Of a DNA stretch of 64,000 bases, positions 42,448 to 52,070 are shown piece by piece. Within the stretch, counting starts at the first letter, position 1. Each line of letters opens with the position of its first letter. The notes under the pieces are model-generated. The model was given only the letters and a program-made list of their open reading frames with translations, was not told the origin of the DNA and ran no database searches. Origin of the DNA: Gautieria morchelliformis (Eukaryota > Basidiomycota > Agaricomycetes > Gomphales > Gomphaceae); assembly GCA_015179125.1 (NCBI GenBank), contig WHVA01000249.1, positions 92,316-156,315 on the forward strand, in the 5' to 3' direction. The translations under genes were made by a program, and so were the position numbers.

Positions 42448-42560
42448 TGTTGGAATTTTTGGGGAGAGGGGACACAGAGGAAGGGGACAGCACCAACTGG
42501 GTGTTGTGGAAAGCTACAAACGGATGGAACAAATACATGTAAACTACTGTATCTGTCAGT
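42448..42560 (+). repeat. Left arm of a spaced inverted repeat
   Basis: GGAATTTTTGGGGAGAGGGG, then GGGTGTTGTGGAAAGCTAC and ACAAATACATGTAAACTAC are matched on the opposite strand at about 46855-46965 (RC: GACGCGGAGGAAAGGGGCAG, TGGTGTTGTGGGGAACACA, ACAAATACATGTAAACTAC). The arms are about 4.3 kb apart, and the right arm ends just before the syntaxin start codon. Confidence 0.65.
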
Positions 42561-42999
42561 CACGGCTTGGCGACTTGATATGCCAATGACTCAACACCGC
42601 TCGCAAACCCAGAAACATCAACAAAATGTCAAAAGATTTTGAGTTTATGAAAATGCATGCAAAACTCATTGAAGTAAAAGGTTCACAAAAAAGCACAAGT
42701 TTTGACAAGTCCACATGCTTTTCAATTTTCATGGTCTAAAAAAAATCAACTTGTATTTTTCATGTCTGGACACAGTGCAGCCATATACATATTTGGGCAC
42801 TCAGATTCCTGATAGATTCATGAATGATTTCAAAACCGAACTGTATCCCCTTGCTCTGCTAGGGCTCTCCCACTGGAAAATCGTGGGATAGCTGCAGGCA
42901 CCAGGCACATGGGCACGTGCATTAGTGCCCTTGCCGCATCAGCACGGCCTACTTTTGCTCATACTTGCATGTCATACATTCTCTCTTCGTGTTTCTTAA

Positions 43000-43375
43000 G
43001 TGTCCTATTATCGTGGCCTCTCCCCAACATTCCAATCGATCAGGTACTGTTCCTGTCCCCCTCCTGTGGCTTTCTTTCTCTTTTCATGGTGGTGTTGCAA
43101 ATGTCTCCTTATTTCCGGGTGTGTCTGCAGGTTCTTTTCTTGAGTGTCCTAATGTCGTGGCCACTCCTCAACTTTCCAATCGTTCAAGTACGGTTCGCAT
43201 CCGCCTCCTACAGCTTTCTTTCTGATTTCAAGGTAGTTCCTAATGTCGTGCCCCCTCCTCAACATTCCAATGGTTCAACTATGGATCGTATCCCCCTCCT
43301 ACAGATTTTTTTCTGATTTCAAGGTAGTTTTGCAAAAGTCTCGTTATTTTCGGGTGCGTCTGCAGGTTCATCGAT
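43000..43375 (+). repeat. Degenerate tandem repeat, three units
   Basis: Three consecutive blocks share the order CCTAATGTCGTGG, CTCCTCAACNTTCCAAT, CCNCCTCCTACAGCTTTC, TTTCTGATTTCAAGGTAGTT. Units 1 and 3 also carry TCTCNTTATTT followed by GGGTGYGTCTGCAGGTTC. Units start near 43000, 43144 and 43229. The TTCAAGGTAG and TCTGCAGG junctions look like splice sites, so duplicated exon-intron blocks of an unknown gene are possible, but no protein family is visible. Confidence 0.6.
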
Positions 43376-44099
43376 CGACTGTCCTTTTTCATCCCTTATT
43401 TTTGATCCGTGTCTGTGTCTGTGTCCGTGTCCCTTTCCTACAGCTCTTGTTTGTCCTGCGTTACTACCACATTGTCTATTTACAGTTCGTTTACCGTTAT
43501 TCATGATTGTTGAAACTGTAGACTTGTCCTTGTTTTGGTACTCGGATCTTTACCTGCGCCGTTTTACTGGCCTATGTAAGCCTCCCTGCAATGGCATGCA
43601 TGCTGATAATAAGTCTTTGTGCCTTGTAGTTATTTCCCCGCTACTTATAACTGTATCTCTTTTATTGCTTTCTCTTGTGTCCTTGACTGGGGCTTGCGCA
43701 CTACATGAGGGTGAGATATTTTTCCTTTCCTCTTCTCTTTATCCGTCCTCGTTGCTTACACTGCTTCTTCTCTGTCTTCTGTCCTCCCACCACTGTCTTG
43801 TTTCTGCGTCCAATTTCTCCAACCGCTGGTCTTCTACCCTCAAGAATTCGCTTGGATGTTGCATGAAGAGCTTGTCCTGACGGTCGTGAAGGTGGCAGTG
43901 AAGTCAATGGTCAGTTTCCCAACTTCATACTACAAAGATAAGCGTAATTCGTGTGGTGTAGCCACGCGTTCAACCGATGACGATGACCAAGGTACCTCAT
44001 TGCTTTGTTGAAGGTACACGTCCCTGACTCATATTCTAAAAGACCCTTTCAGCTTCGCTACTTGGCCTGTGACACTGCGGGAACAAACCCCCTGATAAA

Positions 44100-46218
44100 T
44101 CACTGGGACGACCATACCCGGTTTTGATGGATGGTCCACCACTGGTAGATGGACACTCCACCCGTCCAATGGTGGATCATCCACCATATACTTATCATGG
44201 TAAGTCCACTGGCCGCTCAGGGGTCCATGTCCACATCCACTTACGGTACATAGACTATCCACTCACAATAAGGCCTTTTTTTTAGTGGATTTCATTTCCA
44301 TTGACATATGTGTAGGATTATCCATGAATTCTCCTAAGGGATATACCAGTAATAATCATTGGATTATTAATGGCTATTACCATAAATAAAAAGAAGAAGA
44401 AGATATGTCCTTACTCTATGCCTTGCTGTGCTGTAAGCACATACTTGTTATACACTAGATTACTGACCTGAGTTGAGTGCTGAAAATTGTACATGGAACC
44501 AGATTCGAACCAGCAACCTACAAATAAACATACTTAGTCATCAAGACTTTACCCAACTGCTCCATAAAGCTTCTGACAAATAAGGGTGTGAAATGGCATA
44601 AAGTTAGCATACACCGCCGTGACTGGGCCAAGCAGTTGAAAAGGTGCGCACGAAATCCACCTGCACTACCACCATCGTGCTTATACTTATGTACATACCA
44701 GCAGGAATTAACGAGTTGGAGTTGTCAGATCGGTCATGGAGCAACTGAGGCTGCCTCCAAATCTTTTTATTCACTCTAGCCATGTTGAGCTGCATCTATG
44801 GGCAATCCACTTACACTTACCATTCCCGTGAGGCTCGGAGTGCAGTTGTATCCTGTTCACAACTAGAGCTGGCTGATTTCTGTCCATACCGGTATGTCCC
44901 ATATACGGTCTTGATCTTGTTATAATGTTTTCAGGCTCGCGCAACCTCCCATCCATACTCACAGCTAAGTATATCAGGCAAGAGTCTTACATGGACGAAC
45001 CTGTCACGGCCTGATCAATCTGACACCATTCCACCATACCAATCAGATCCTTGAGGCTGGCAGCCAGACTCATTTGAACTTTTTGTGCTCACACTCACGC
45101 TCAACACCAGACTCAGTGAGTCTGACAATACATGCCTGATGCTGAGCTTAGACAAGTGACTGTGAGGAAGTTTGACATTTTGAAGTGTATGTACCCTGTC
45201 ACCCCTTGAGCTGGCTGATGCGATCACCGCATTGAATACCTCCCCGCCTCCCTTCTAGCAACTACCGCTTGTTATGTCCCAGAGATACAGGGTCTAGAAC
45301 GCCTTCAGCCTGAGTCTGGAGAGCTCGGCGTGCGAGCACGCGGACCGTGACGAGGGTCTCAACAACGCGGAGGTTGTGTAACGATGCTTTGCAGAGAGGA
45401 CCTTTTCTGCGATGACGAGCAAACGTAGTGCATCAGCGATGGTCTAGTTCGACTTCACGTTGGATGTTGACCCCCACCAACTCTGCTACATCCATCGCTC
45501 ATCAATGTCCTCCCCCTCATCGCACCACCTTCATTCAATTTCCCCGTTCCACTCCACCATGTCCATCTCCCCCACCTTTTTATCTATGGGATTTCAGTTG
45601 GTGAGTTGTTAGTCACTGCATGATTTGCGCTATTCACCTAATCCCCTGTTCACCTTTCCCCCCATAACCTTAACCCCCAGCGCTCTCCAGCCTCCTCCCT
45701 GCCCTCGCCACGCCCCTTGGTATCCCACTTCCTTTGTGCTGGGCACCCCCGGCGAGAACGTCACGCTCGATCAGCCGGGAAGCCACCATACAGTGCGTAG
45801 TTGACCTGTTCACCTGTGGAGACGGGTTAGCTAGCTCTGGGATATAGTGCGGGCTGTGGACCTATGAGGTCCAGAATTGATAGTGGAGTTAGACTTGTAA
45901 TTACCTTCTATTTTATGGCTTTTAAAGGATAATCCACACAAATTTCATCCATTTAAAATGCTTGGTGATCCACATATAACTAATTGACTGGCCATTTATA
46001 TTATTCATGGATTATCTAGTGTCTATGTACATGGTGATACCATTACAATATGCTGGAACCTCCACCGGCGCTGCTGTTGGAAAACCCCTTTACAGTTTAA
46101 AGGGATTCTCCTTCGGCCTGGCAAAAATACATCCACCAAAGGGATCGGTGGATGCATCGGTGGATGCAACTCCAGTGGAAAATCCACTGGCCGACAATAC
46201 CTAGGTGGATTTTCCACC
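44100..46218. repeat. Two clusters of GTGGA/TCCAC hairpins about 2 kb apart
   Basis: Left cluster: ATGGTGGATCATCCACCAT (44169-44187) and a nearby TCCACTGGCCG. Right cluster: CCAGTGGAAAATCCACTGG (46172-46190) and GGTGGATTTTCCACC (46204-46218), with TCCACTGGCCG again. The shared words suggest the ends of one non-autonomous element, possibly 44.1-46.2 kb, but I could not align true terminal inverted repeats or find a duplication. Confidence 0.35.
44492..44572 (-). ncRNA. tRNA-like sequence with pol III A and B boxes (tRNA-derived repeat)
   Basis: On the minus strand TGGAGCAGTTGGGTA (44550-44564) resembles an A box/D arm and GGTTCGAATCT (44501-44511) a B box/T loop, at tRNA-like spacing. Possible anticodon loop CTTGATG (UGA, serine-like) is followed by a longer variable region. 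Acceptor and T stems are weak, so it is unlikely to be a working tRNA. A tRNA-derived SINE or tRNA pseudogene is the better reading. Confidence 0.4.
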
Positions 46219-46245
46219 GGATTTTGGCGGTGTTCTTTCCCGCAG
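44573..46245. other. No gene recognised
   Basis: A possible short exon starts ATG at 45559 and reaches a GTGAGT...CCCAG intron (45601-45680), but the reading frame closes soon after, so no gene is called. The rest shows short frames only. The right end carries the GTGGA hairpins described separately. Confidence 0.4.
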
Positions 46246-46571
46246 TGGTGACCGATGCCGCAAGAGATGCAATGAACGCTGTGAAACACACGCATGAGAT
46301 TTCTCCCCTCCCCGCCTTCGACGTCAATGGAGACCCTATCGTACCATCCCAGTACGATAGATTGCTAAAAGGGGCCGTCGTGGAGGTGCACTTCGCCCTC
46401 ACGAGCTGGGTATTCGCTGGTAGGAGCGCTAAGGCCATGAGCATACCCGTGATTCGCGAGATGTTGGTCATATCTCCCCCGAAACCTCCGGTTGCATCTC
46501 CCATGAAAAGGAAGAATATAAGGGATGGCCCTTCAACGAGCCCTAAGAAAAAGATTCACGCAGTCACATAG
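46246..46571 (+). CDS. Unknown protein, apparent last exon
   Basis: After a polypyrimidine-AG acceptor (CTTTCCCGCAG ending 46245) an open frame reads VTDAARDAMNAVKHTHEISP, then YDRLLKGAVVEVHFALTSWV and ends with a basic tail (PMKRKNIRD, SPKKKIHAV) to the TAG at 46569-46571. Proteins with a GAVVEVHFTLTHW-like core and a basic PRKRK tail recur in Agaricomycete genomes as uncharacterised, often repeated, genes; this recollection is not proof. Upstream exons are not found, so this is likely a fragment left by an insertion. The basic tail may be a nuclear localisation signal. Confidence 0.4.
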
Positions 46572-46854
46572 CCTTTGTCGTGTAAATTAATTAGCCAAAT
46601 GTTCACCATCCTGCTCAATTCCAGTGCAAGGGGACTGCCGGTATCGGCCCTTACTCTAGTCTATGTACTTGTATAAAAATGCATTGTGCTCGCATCATCT
46701 CGTGTCCGATACCAACCGATCCAAACCGAATTGTCCAACATCCCAAGATGTCTAAGTACAGCTCCCTCCGGCGCCACCTCCTGGATACGAGACGATTCTC
46801 ATCCATAGCTGCTGGGTGGACAGGCGTCCATACTATGTAAGTCGCTGACCAAGC

Positions 46855-46965
46855 CTACCAGGACCACGTAGTTTACATGTATTTGTCCCATCCGTTTGTG
46901 TTCCCCACAACACCAAGTCGAGACTGCCCCTTTCCTCCGCGTCCCCTCTGCACGAAAATCCAACG
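46855..46965 (-). repeat. Right arm of the spaced inverted repeat
   Basis: This is the counterpart of 42448-42560 in opposite orientation. It ends a few bases before the syntaxin ATG at 46968, so it makes up the proximal 5' region of that gene. If it is a repeat family member it may contribute promoter sequence. Confidence 0.6.
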
Positions 46966-46967
46966 AC

Positions 46968-48282
46968 ATGGCCAGGGATAGATTGGCAGCCATGCGTGTG
47001 AGCCCATTGTCAGATGAAATGAGCTCCCTATTAACCTAGTCCAGGCCCAGCAACAGGGCGGTTATAACAGTGGGCCTGGCTATCAGAGCCCGCGTCCCAA
47101 CCCATATGCGCAGCAAGATGAGCGGTATGAGATGACTGACGTCAATCATGAAAGCAATGTTCCTGCCACCGCTGGGGACGACATGTCTTCGTTTTATTCC
47201 GAGGTGGATAGAGTTTTACTGTCTCAAGAAGTTCTGACGTTTGTGTTACAGATCAGCTCCATACAAGACAGTCTGAGAACGTTCAACGATAACGTGTCGC
47301 GTATCTCGGACCTTCATTCGCGATCTTTGAACAACATGGACGAAGCATCGGCCCAACGTAATGCGAATCAGCTTGACGGACTAGTGGAGGAGACGAGTGC
47401 GTTGAGCAACGAGCTCAAGGTTCGCATCAAGAACCTTCAAAAGAAGGGTGGCAGCGGAAGGGATGGACACATCCGCAAGCAACAGGTGCGTACCACCTGT
47501 GGTAGACCGAATATATTCGCTTGACCGTAGACGGACAATGCAGACGGGTTTGGTGAAGCAGAAGTTCGTCGAGGCCATTCAAAACTATCAACAGGTGGAA
47601 CAGCAGTACCGGGCTAAGTACAAACAACGCATGGAACGGCAATTCAAGATTGGTAGTTAATAGTCACCTGTCGATGCCCTCAAGCTGATTTCTGTCTAGT
47701 CAAGCCTGATGCTACCCCCGATGAAGTCAAGGCGGTAGTCAACGACGACCAGGGCGGACAGATCTTCGCTCAAGCTGTAAGGTTCATTCCTTTTGTGCTT
47801 CGTTTATCTCATCCCACGTAATAGCTTCAATCTTCCGATCGCTACGGCGAGTCGCGGGCGGCCTATCGTGAGGTCCAAGAGCGCCACGAAGACATTAAAA
47901 GAATTGAGCGTACTCTGGGCGAGCTGGCGCAGCTCTTCAATGACGTAAGTCCTTAGCAGCCTTCGCAGGGCGCTGTGATCTTAGCCCTATTAGATGAGCA
48001 TTCTCGTTGAGCAGCAAGATGAAACCATCGAGACTATCCAGACGGCAGCCATGAATGTCGAGAAGGACACAGAAGTCGGGTACGTCCTTGGCTTCTACGA
48101 GTCGATGCTTGTCTAAGACACTGGCCAGATTACAATACACAGACAAAGCAGTTGCTTCGGCTCGGGCTGCGCGCAAGAAGCGATGGATCTGTTTCATCAT
48201 TATCCTCATTATCCTCGCAATCGTCGGGATCGTCGTTGGCGTCGTAGTCTCACAAAATGTCAACAAAGGCAAGACCAACTAA
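46968..48282 (+). CDS. SSO1: Plasma-membrane type syntaxin (Qa-SNARE)
   Basis: Eight exons: 46968-46995, 47040-47203, 47252-47485, 47544-47652, 47700-47776, 47825-47944, 47994-48079, 48129-48282. Introns are 44-58 bp and the phases agree, giving 323 codons. Short N-terminal Gln/Gly/Tyr-rich part; Habc bundle (DDMSSFYSE-ISSIQDSLRTFN, FKI-VKPDATPDEVKAVVND); SNARE helix (HEDIKRIERTLGELAQLFND, then MSILVEQQDETIETIQTAAM) with Gln at the zero layer; and a C-terminal anchor (WICFIIILIILAIVGIVVGV). Syntaxins of this type drive fusion of secretory vesicles with the plasma membrane. Intron 2 (47204-47251) has no stop and is a multiple of three, so retention would not break the frame. No disabling change is seen. 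It is the only clear host gene here. Confidence 0.93.
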
Positions 48283-48591
48283 TTGCATCGGAAACCGTCT
48301 CCTTGTGGAAAGTCCATTTATTCTACCTCTCCTTCTCCATCTCCTCTATCTCCGCATGTGCTCCGTGGGCGAGGCCCTGGGCTAAGGGCACTTCGTCCAT
48401 GGAGGCGCATGGACTCACTAACCCTAAAATCCTTACATCATGTGATATTACCACCATGTCAACCACAACGAACAAGGACGCGTCCACATTACTAAGTATA
48501 TCTAAATTTTAATTACTACTCCATTTGCCAAAAAATATATTATTCTTTTTACTTGTCTCGTCACACAAGTCAATTGTGTGATTTATTTTAC

Positions 48592-48685
48592 TCCAGCTTC
48601 AACTGCGCGCGGCTGGGATGAGAGCTGTGAGGGTTGGGCTGAGGTGAGTTAGACTCACCGGTTGCGCGGAGTAGGTTCGCCGCTC
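48592..48685 (-). repeat. Split repeat B2 (94 bp)
   Basis: TCCAGCTTCAACTGCGC to GGTTCGCCGCTC. It matches B1 with five differences, all transitions. It contains GGTGAGT-TAG-ACTCACC (48643-48659), a 7-bp-arm palindrome that could be part of the recombinase site. It forms the 3' terminus of the element. Confidence 0.85.
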
Positions 48686-48821
48686 GGGCGGGCGGGATCC
48701 TGCTCTGGCTGCTCCCACACTGTGATTCATTATTAGACAATATTAGTTTGTAATATATATTAGTTGCGGAGTACGCCGAACTGCTAATCTTATCCTACAG
48801 GCGCGTGAGAAAATATTAGCA

Positions 48822-50012
48822 ATGTCGCGTCCACTCCAGCCCACACCCACGAGCCCACCACCGCGTCGCATGTGAGTATGCAGCCAATCCCACCCGCTGT
48901 CTTTTATAACACCCCTAGCACTCCGATCGCGTCACAAGCAGGTGGGATTGAGGAAAGGCTTGGTCCCGCCCTTTTCTCTAACTCTACTAACGCGCCCCAT
49001 CCACCGGCTGTCGCCCTCTCCCTCGTTACCTCGGTCGCTGCACCCCCTAGCACACCTGACGAGTCATCGAACACCGGGTTGGACGCGTCAGGTGTGCTAG
49101 GGTCACAACCCATATCTTCATGCAAGGCACGTGAAGCCTTCTTTGCGTGACCTCAACCAACTCCTCCACGCTGTGATTGAGGTCAACCCGTACATGGCAC
49201 CATGGGCAAAGCTGGGTGAACACTGGAAAGAAGTGGCCAGGTGCGTGCAAGAGAGTGGGTCTTGCCTGAACCGTGAGCTGGACACACTCAAGAACAAGGT
49301 GGCATTGCTTCTCGCTTGGGTGGAGGTGCGTCCTAGCATAATTATTTTATCTTTGCGTGCTGACTAGAAGAGAGTAGGGGGGAAAAAAGAAGACTCCCTG
49401 GTCTGCTCTTGGTAAAGAGTGGGAGCGTGATCCAGCCCTGTTCACCTCGCTCTCAGGGAAGCTGGATGCCGTGCAGCATCTCAAGTTGGAGGCAAAAGGG
49501 ACCAAGGAGGAGCAGAAGGAGCGCGAAAAACAGGTGAGTGAAGGGCTTTGTTCATGATATTTATTGGCTACTAACTATCTAATCAATAGGCTCAGAACGT
49601 GGCGAAGGATGCGGGAGAGACTATGCGGGACGCCATGGTGATATGCCAGCGACCTAGGCAGAAGCAAGGATGCTCCCCATCTCCATCGGTTGGGATTTCT
49701 GAGAAGGAGAATGATGGCAGTCAATTGGTGGGCATATCTGGGACAGATACGTGTGAGAGCCTCGGACGAAAACATTCCTGTGTGGGAGGGAGGCGGAGGA
49801 CTGAAACTACACAACTGGTCAAGCTCCTGGAGGAAGCACGTGCAGAGACACGCAAGATGCGTGAAGAGGACCGCAAGTTGCGTGAGGCGGAATGTGAGGA
49901 GGAGAGGAAGGGACGCCAGGCGCTCCTTGAGGAGACATGTCGTGCGAATGACCAGCAGGAGAGGACAAGCACAGCGCTCCTGGATATCTTGCAGCAGGGG
50001 CTCCTTAATTAG
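48822..50012 (+). CDS. Harbinger SANT/Myb-like accessory protein
   Basis: A possible ATG at 48822 lies before a GTGAGT site at 48872. A second part (KPSLRDLNQLLHAVIEVNPY, MAPWAKLGEHWKEVARCVQE) is a helical SANT/Myb-like segment with Trp. The frame then crosses introns at 49326-49377 and at about 49534-49590 (GTGAGTG...AATAG) to KEWERDPALFTSLSGKLDAV, AQNVAKDAGETMRDAM and a long C-terminal coiled coil (LLEEARAETRKMREEDRKLR) ending LLDILQQGLLN. The first exon boundaries are uncertain and a TGA lies before KPSLRD. In Harbinger elements the partner brings the transposase to the nucleus and to the ends. Confidence 0.65.
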
Positions 50013-50185
50013 TTTGAGATGTCTCACTTGCAAAGTATTGTTTTCTTGGCCCAAAAATTTGTTTTCTTGACAAATTTGACAAAATAATTTTTTCTTGACA
50101 AAAAAAAAAGGACCTAAAAATTGTTTGTTGGCTCTACAAACAGGGACAGAGGTGGCATACATGCATAAACTGCTAGAGAACATGA

Positions 50186-51435
50186 CTATTCATGGAAGTA
50201 TTCTTGGAGGAAAGGGGAAGGACATGAATAACGAAGGGAAGTCTGATTCAGCTCCAAGCACGAATGCGTGTTTGTGAGGAGAACACCAACACGGTACATG
50301 GTGCCACACGCATTCTCCCATATATTGTGCTTCCAAAAGGCATGGAGAAACAGCCAATCTTGCAAAACGAGGCCAAAGCCGTGCTCCACGGATATCCGTA
50401 CCCCACCCATTGCAGTGTTCCATGCGCATTGTTCTGGGGTAAGCACATTCACGGTGGAATAGGGACTCACGATAAAGGGGCTCACCCCATAAGCTGAATC
50501 ACTGTACACCTGGAAATAACAATCCCCAGGTGCATCCCCTTCCCATGACCCAGGCTGAATTGCATACTGCTCAAGATGCTGGAGCAGTGAGCTTCCCTTC
50601 AGGACTCCAGCGTCATTCTGTGGGGCCCTGTATGGGCCAGCTAGATGCGCAATCAACCCGTTGGGGACGACAACCCCCTGAAACTTCATGCCATGACATT
50701 TCTTGTAACCAGTGTAGGCAAGCTCCTGATACATCCCTGGCCGGCACGTCTGCCGGATCATGCAATCGATGAAGCCGAAGACGCTGCGACAGGGTGCTCT
50801 GAAATCGTAAAGGGCATCGGCGTACTCGCCCAGCTTCTCCAGGGACAAAAGCCCATGCCGGTCCCAGTCAAGGAGAAAGCCCCACCGGGCATTGATGAAA
50901 GAGGCTGTCTCGTTGGTGATTTGGGAGATAGTGGACTGAGGACGGTGGTACTTTGTGGATAAGGACCACTGGTCATCTGGGCTCCGCAGGCGTGCACAAA
51001 GAAGTGACATCGCCTCGAGGGCACTTGCGCAGCTCCTGGCAGCTGGGATGAGAGGTTTCGGGAGCTGCAAAAGATCTGCAAGGAGCTGAAGTTCCCCTGC
51101 TGTAAACCTGATGTGGTTTTTGTGAGTTTGTTCAAGCGTTCACGTGTAGAGTATACTCACCTGAACCTCCAGATGCACTCGGCCTCACTCATCTGCCGGA
51201 GGTACTCCAGCGTTATCTGCTCGCCCCCCTGTTCTGGGTGTGGGACTACTTTGGGCAAAGAACTGCAGACGACTGAGATGGAGAGTGTGTCGTCAGGGGT
51301 CAGGTCATCAGTCGGTTCAGCGGTTGTGGTGCCAGAGGGGTGAATTCCAGAGCCAGGAGTATGTTGTTGCAGGAGGAGGAGGGGCACAACAGTGGCAAGA
51401 AGAGTCTTTCGCTGGTGGAGGTTGACAGGAGGCAT
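50186..51435 (-). CDS. Harbinger transposase (DDE superfamily)
   Basis: Two exons, 51435-51161 and 51107-50186, with a 53-bp intron (GTGAGT...ATCAG); 398 codons. N-terminal helical part, then a recognition-like segment (YHRPQSTISQITNETASFIN). The catalytic core shows first Asp in VFGFIDCMIRQTCRPG (the usual DG is DC), HGMKFQGVVVPNGLIAHLAG, second Asp in YSDSAYG, and Glu in GGVRISVEHGFG. No stop or frameshift is seen, so it may be active or recently active. It lies convergent to the partner gene with 173 bp between stops. Confidence 0.85.
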
Positions 51436-51550
51436 AAGGAGAGCAGCGAGGATGGAGCAGCGTGTTTGGAATATATGGTCCTAAACACGTGTCAGTCATG
51501 TGCATCTAATTAACTGTGGGCAATATTATTTCCCTGGGCGGCAATATTAT

Positions 51551-51577
51551 TGTACGATAATCTCATATTATCGTACA
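51551..51577. repeat. Subterminal hairpin of the Harbinger element
   Basis: TGTACGATAAT and its exact complement ATTATCGTACA are separated by CTCAT. It lies just inside the right terminal inverted repeat and has no counterpart at the left end. Confidence 0.7.
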
Positions 51578-51753
51578 TAATATATACTACAAACTAATAT
51601 ACTCTATTATCCTGATGTTTTCTATGGTACTCATGTCTAATTATTGGCTAATACACTGTTCGTGTCCATTCTTCTGCTACGGGGCTGTGTCCTTCGTCCC
51701 CCTTGGCAAGTCGGTGATTCATCCTTGGGGTCTGACTGGTGTGGGCATGTGGG

Positions 51754-51914
51754 TAAGCAGAAAATTAAGGAGTGATGTTCGAGCGAAAGAAGGTAGGAAG
51801 GTGTTTCTTGAGCGAGTGGGTGGTGTGGAGAGGAAGAAAAACGGTCAGGATTAGGCACTGGCTGCTGCACTTAGCTGGACGCTTGGTGCCGGCAGATGTC
51901 GGCACCTCTCTCAT
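51754..51914 (-). repeat. Split repeat A2 (161 bp)
   Basis: TAAGCAGAAAATTAAGG to GGCACCTCTCTCAT. It equals A1 (56929-57089) in length and is about 90% identical by eye; most differences are transitions. It directly abuts B1. Confidence 0.85.
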
Positions 51915-52008
51915 TCCAGCTTCAACTGCGCACAGCCGGGATGAGAGCTGTGAGGGTTGGGCTGAGGTGAGTTAGACTCACCGGTTGTGCGGAGTAGGTT
52001 CGCCACTC
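51915..52008 (-). repeat. Split repeat B1 (94 bp)
   Basis: Counterpart of B2, with the same internal palindrome at 51966-51982. It begins 62 bp after the recombinase stop codon. The B1-A2 junction represents the joined ends of the circular intermediate in this class of elements. Confidence 0.85.
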
Positions 52009-52070
52009 ACCCATAGCTGCACCACCTGCTGCGCTCCTGCGACGCGCTCCCCAACCCAGCACAGCTATGT

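Larger units (their letters stand above)
41635..44487. other. No gene recognised; contains repeats
   Basis: Frames are short and none shows a known domain. The stretch holds one arm of a spaced inverted repeat (42448-42560), a degenerate tandem triplication (43000-43375) and a hairpin (44169-44187). The pyrimidine-rich plus strand at 43.0-43.9 kb gives long but low-quality frames. Confidence 0.45.
48740..51600. mobile_element. PIF/Harbinger DNA transposon (about 2.9 kb)
   Basis: Imperfect terminal inverted repeats: ATATTAGTTTGTAATATAT at 48740 and, inverted, ATATTAGTTTGTAGTATAT ending at 51600. It holds two convergent genes, a SANT/Myb-like partner (plus) and a DDE transposase (minus), which is the usual gene pair of this superfamily. 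It lies between repeats A2 and B2 of the Ngaro-like element. Exact ends and the expected 3-bp (TWA-type) duplication could not be fixed, because the flanks are rich in TTA. Confidence 0.75.

Noticed and set aside
42909..43880. Several plus-strand frames of 60-135 codons
   Set aside because: They arise from pyrimidine-rich tandem repeats, change frame between units and show no domain.
45559..45830. Possible first exons of a host gene (ATG, then GTGAGT...CCCAG intron)
   Set aside because: The frame closes within about 40 codons in the supported phase and no family is recognised.
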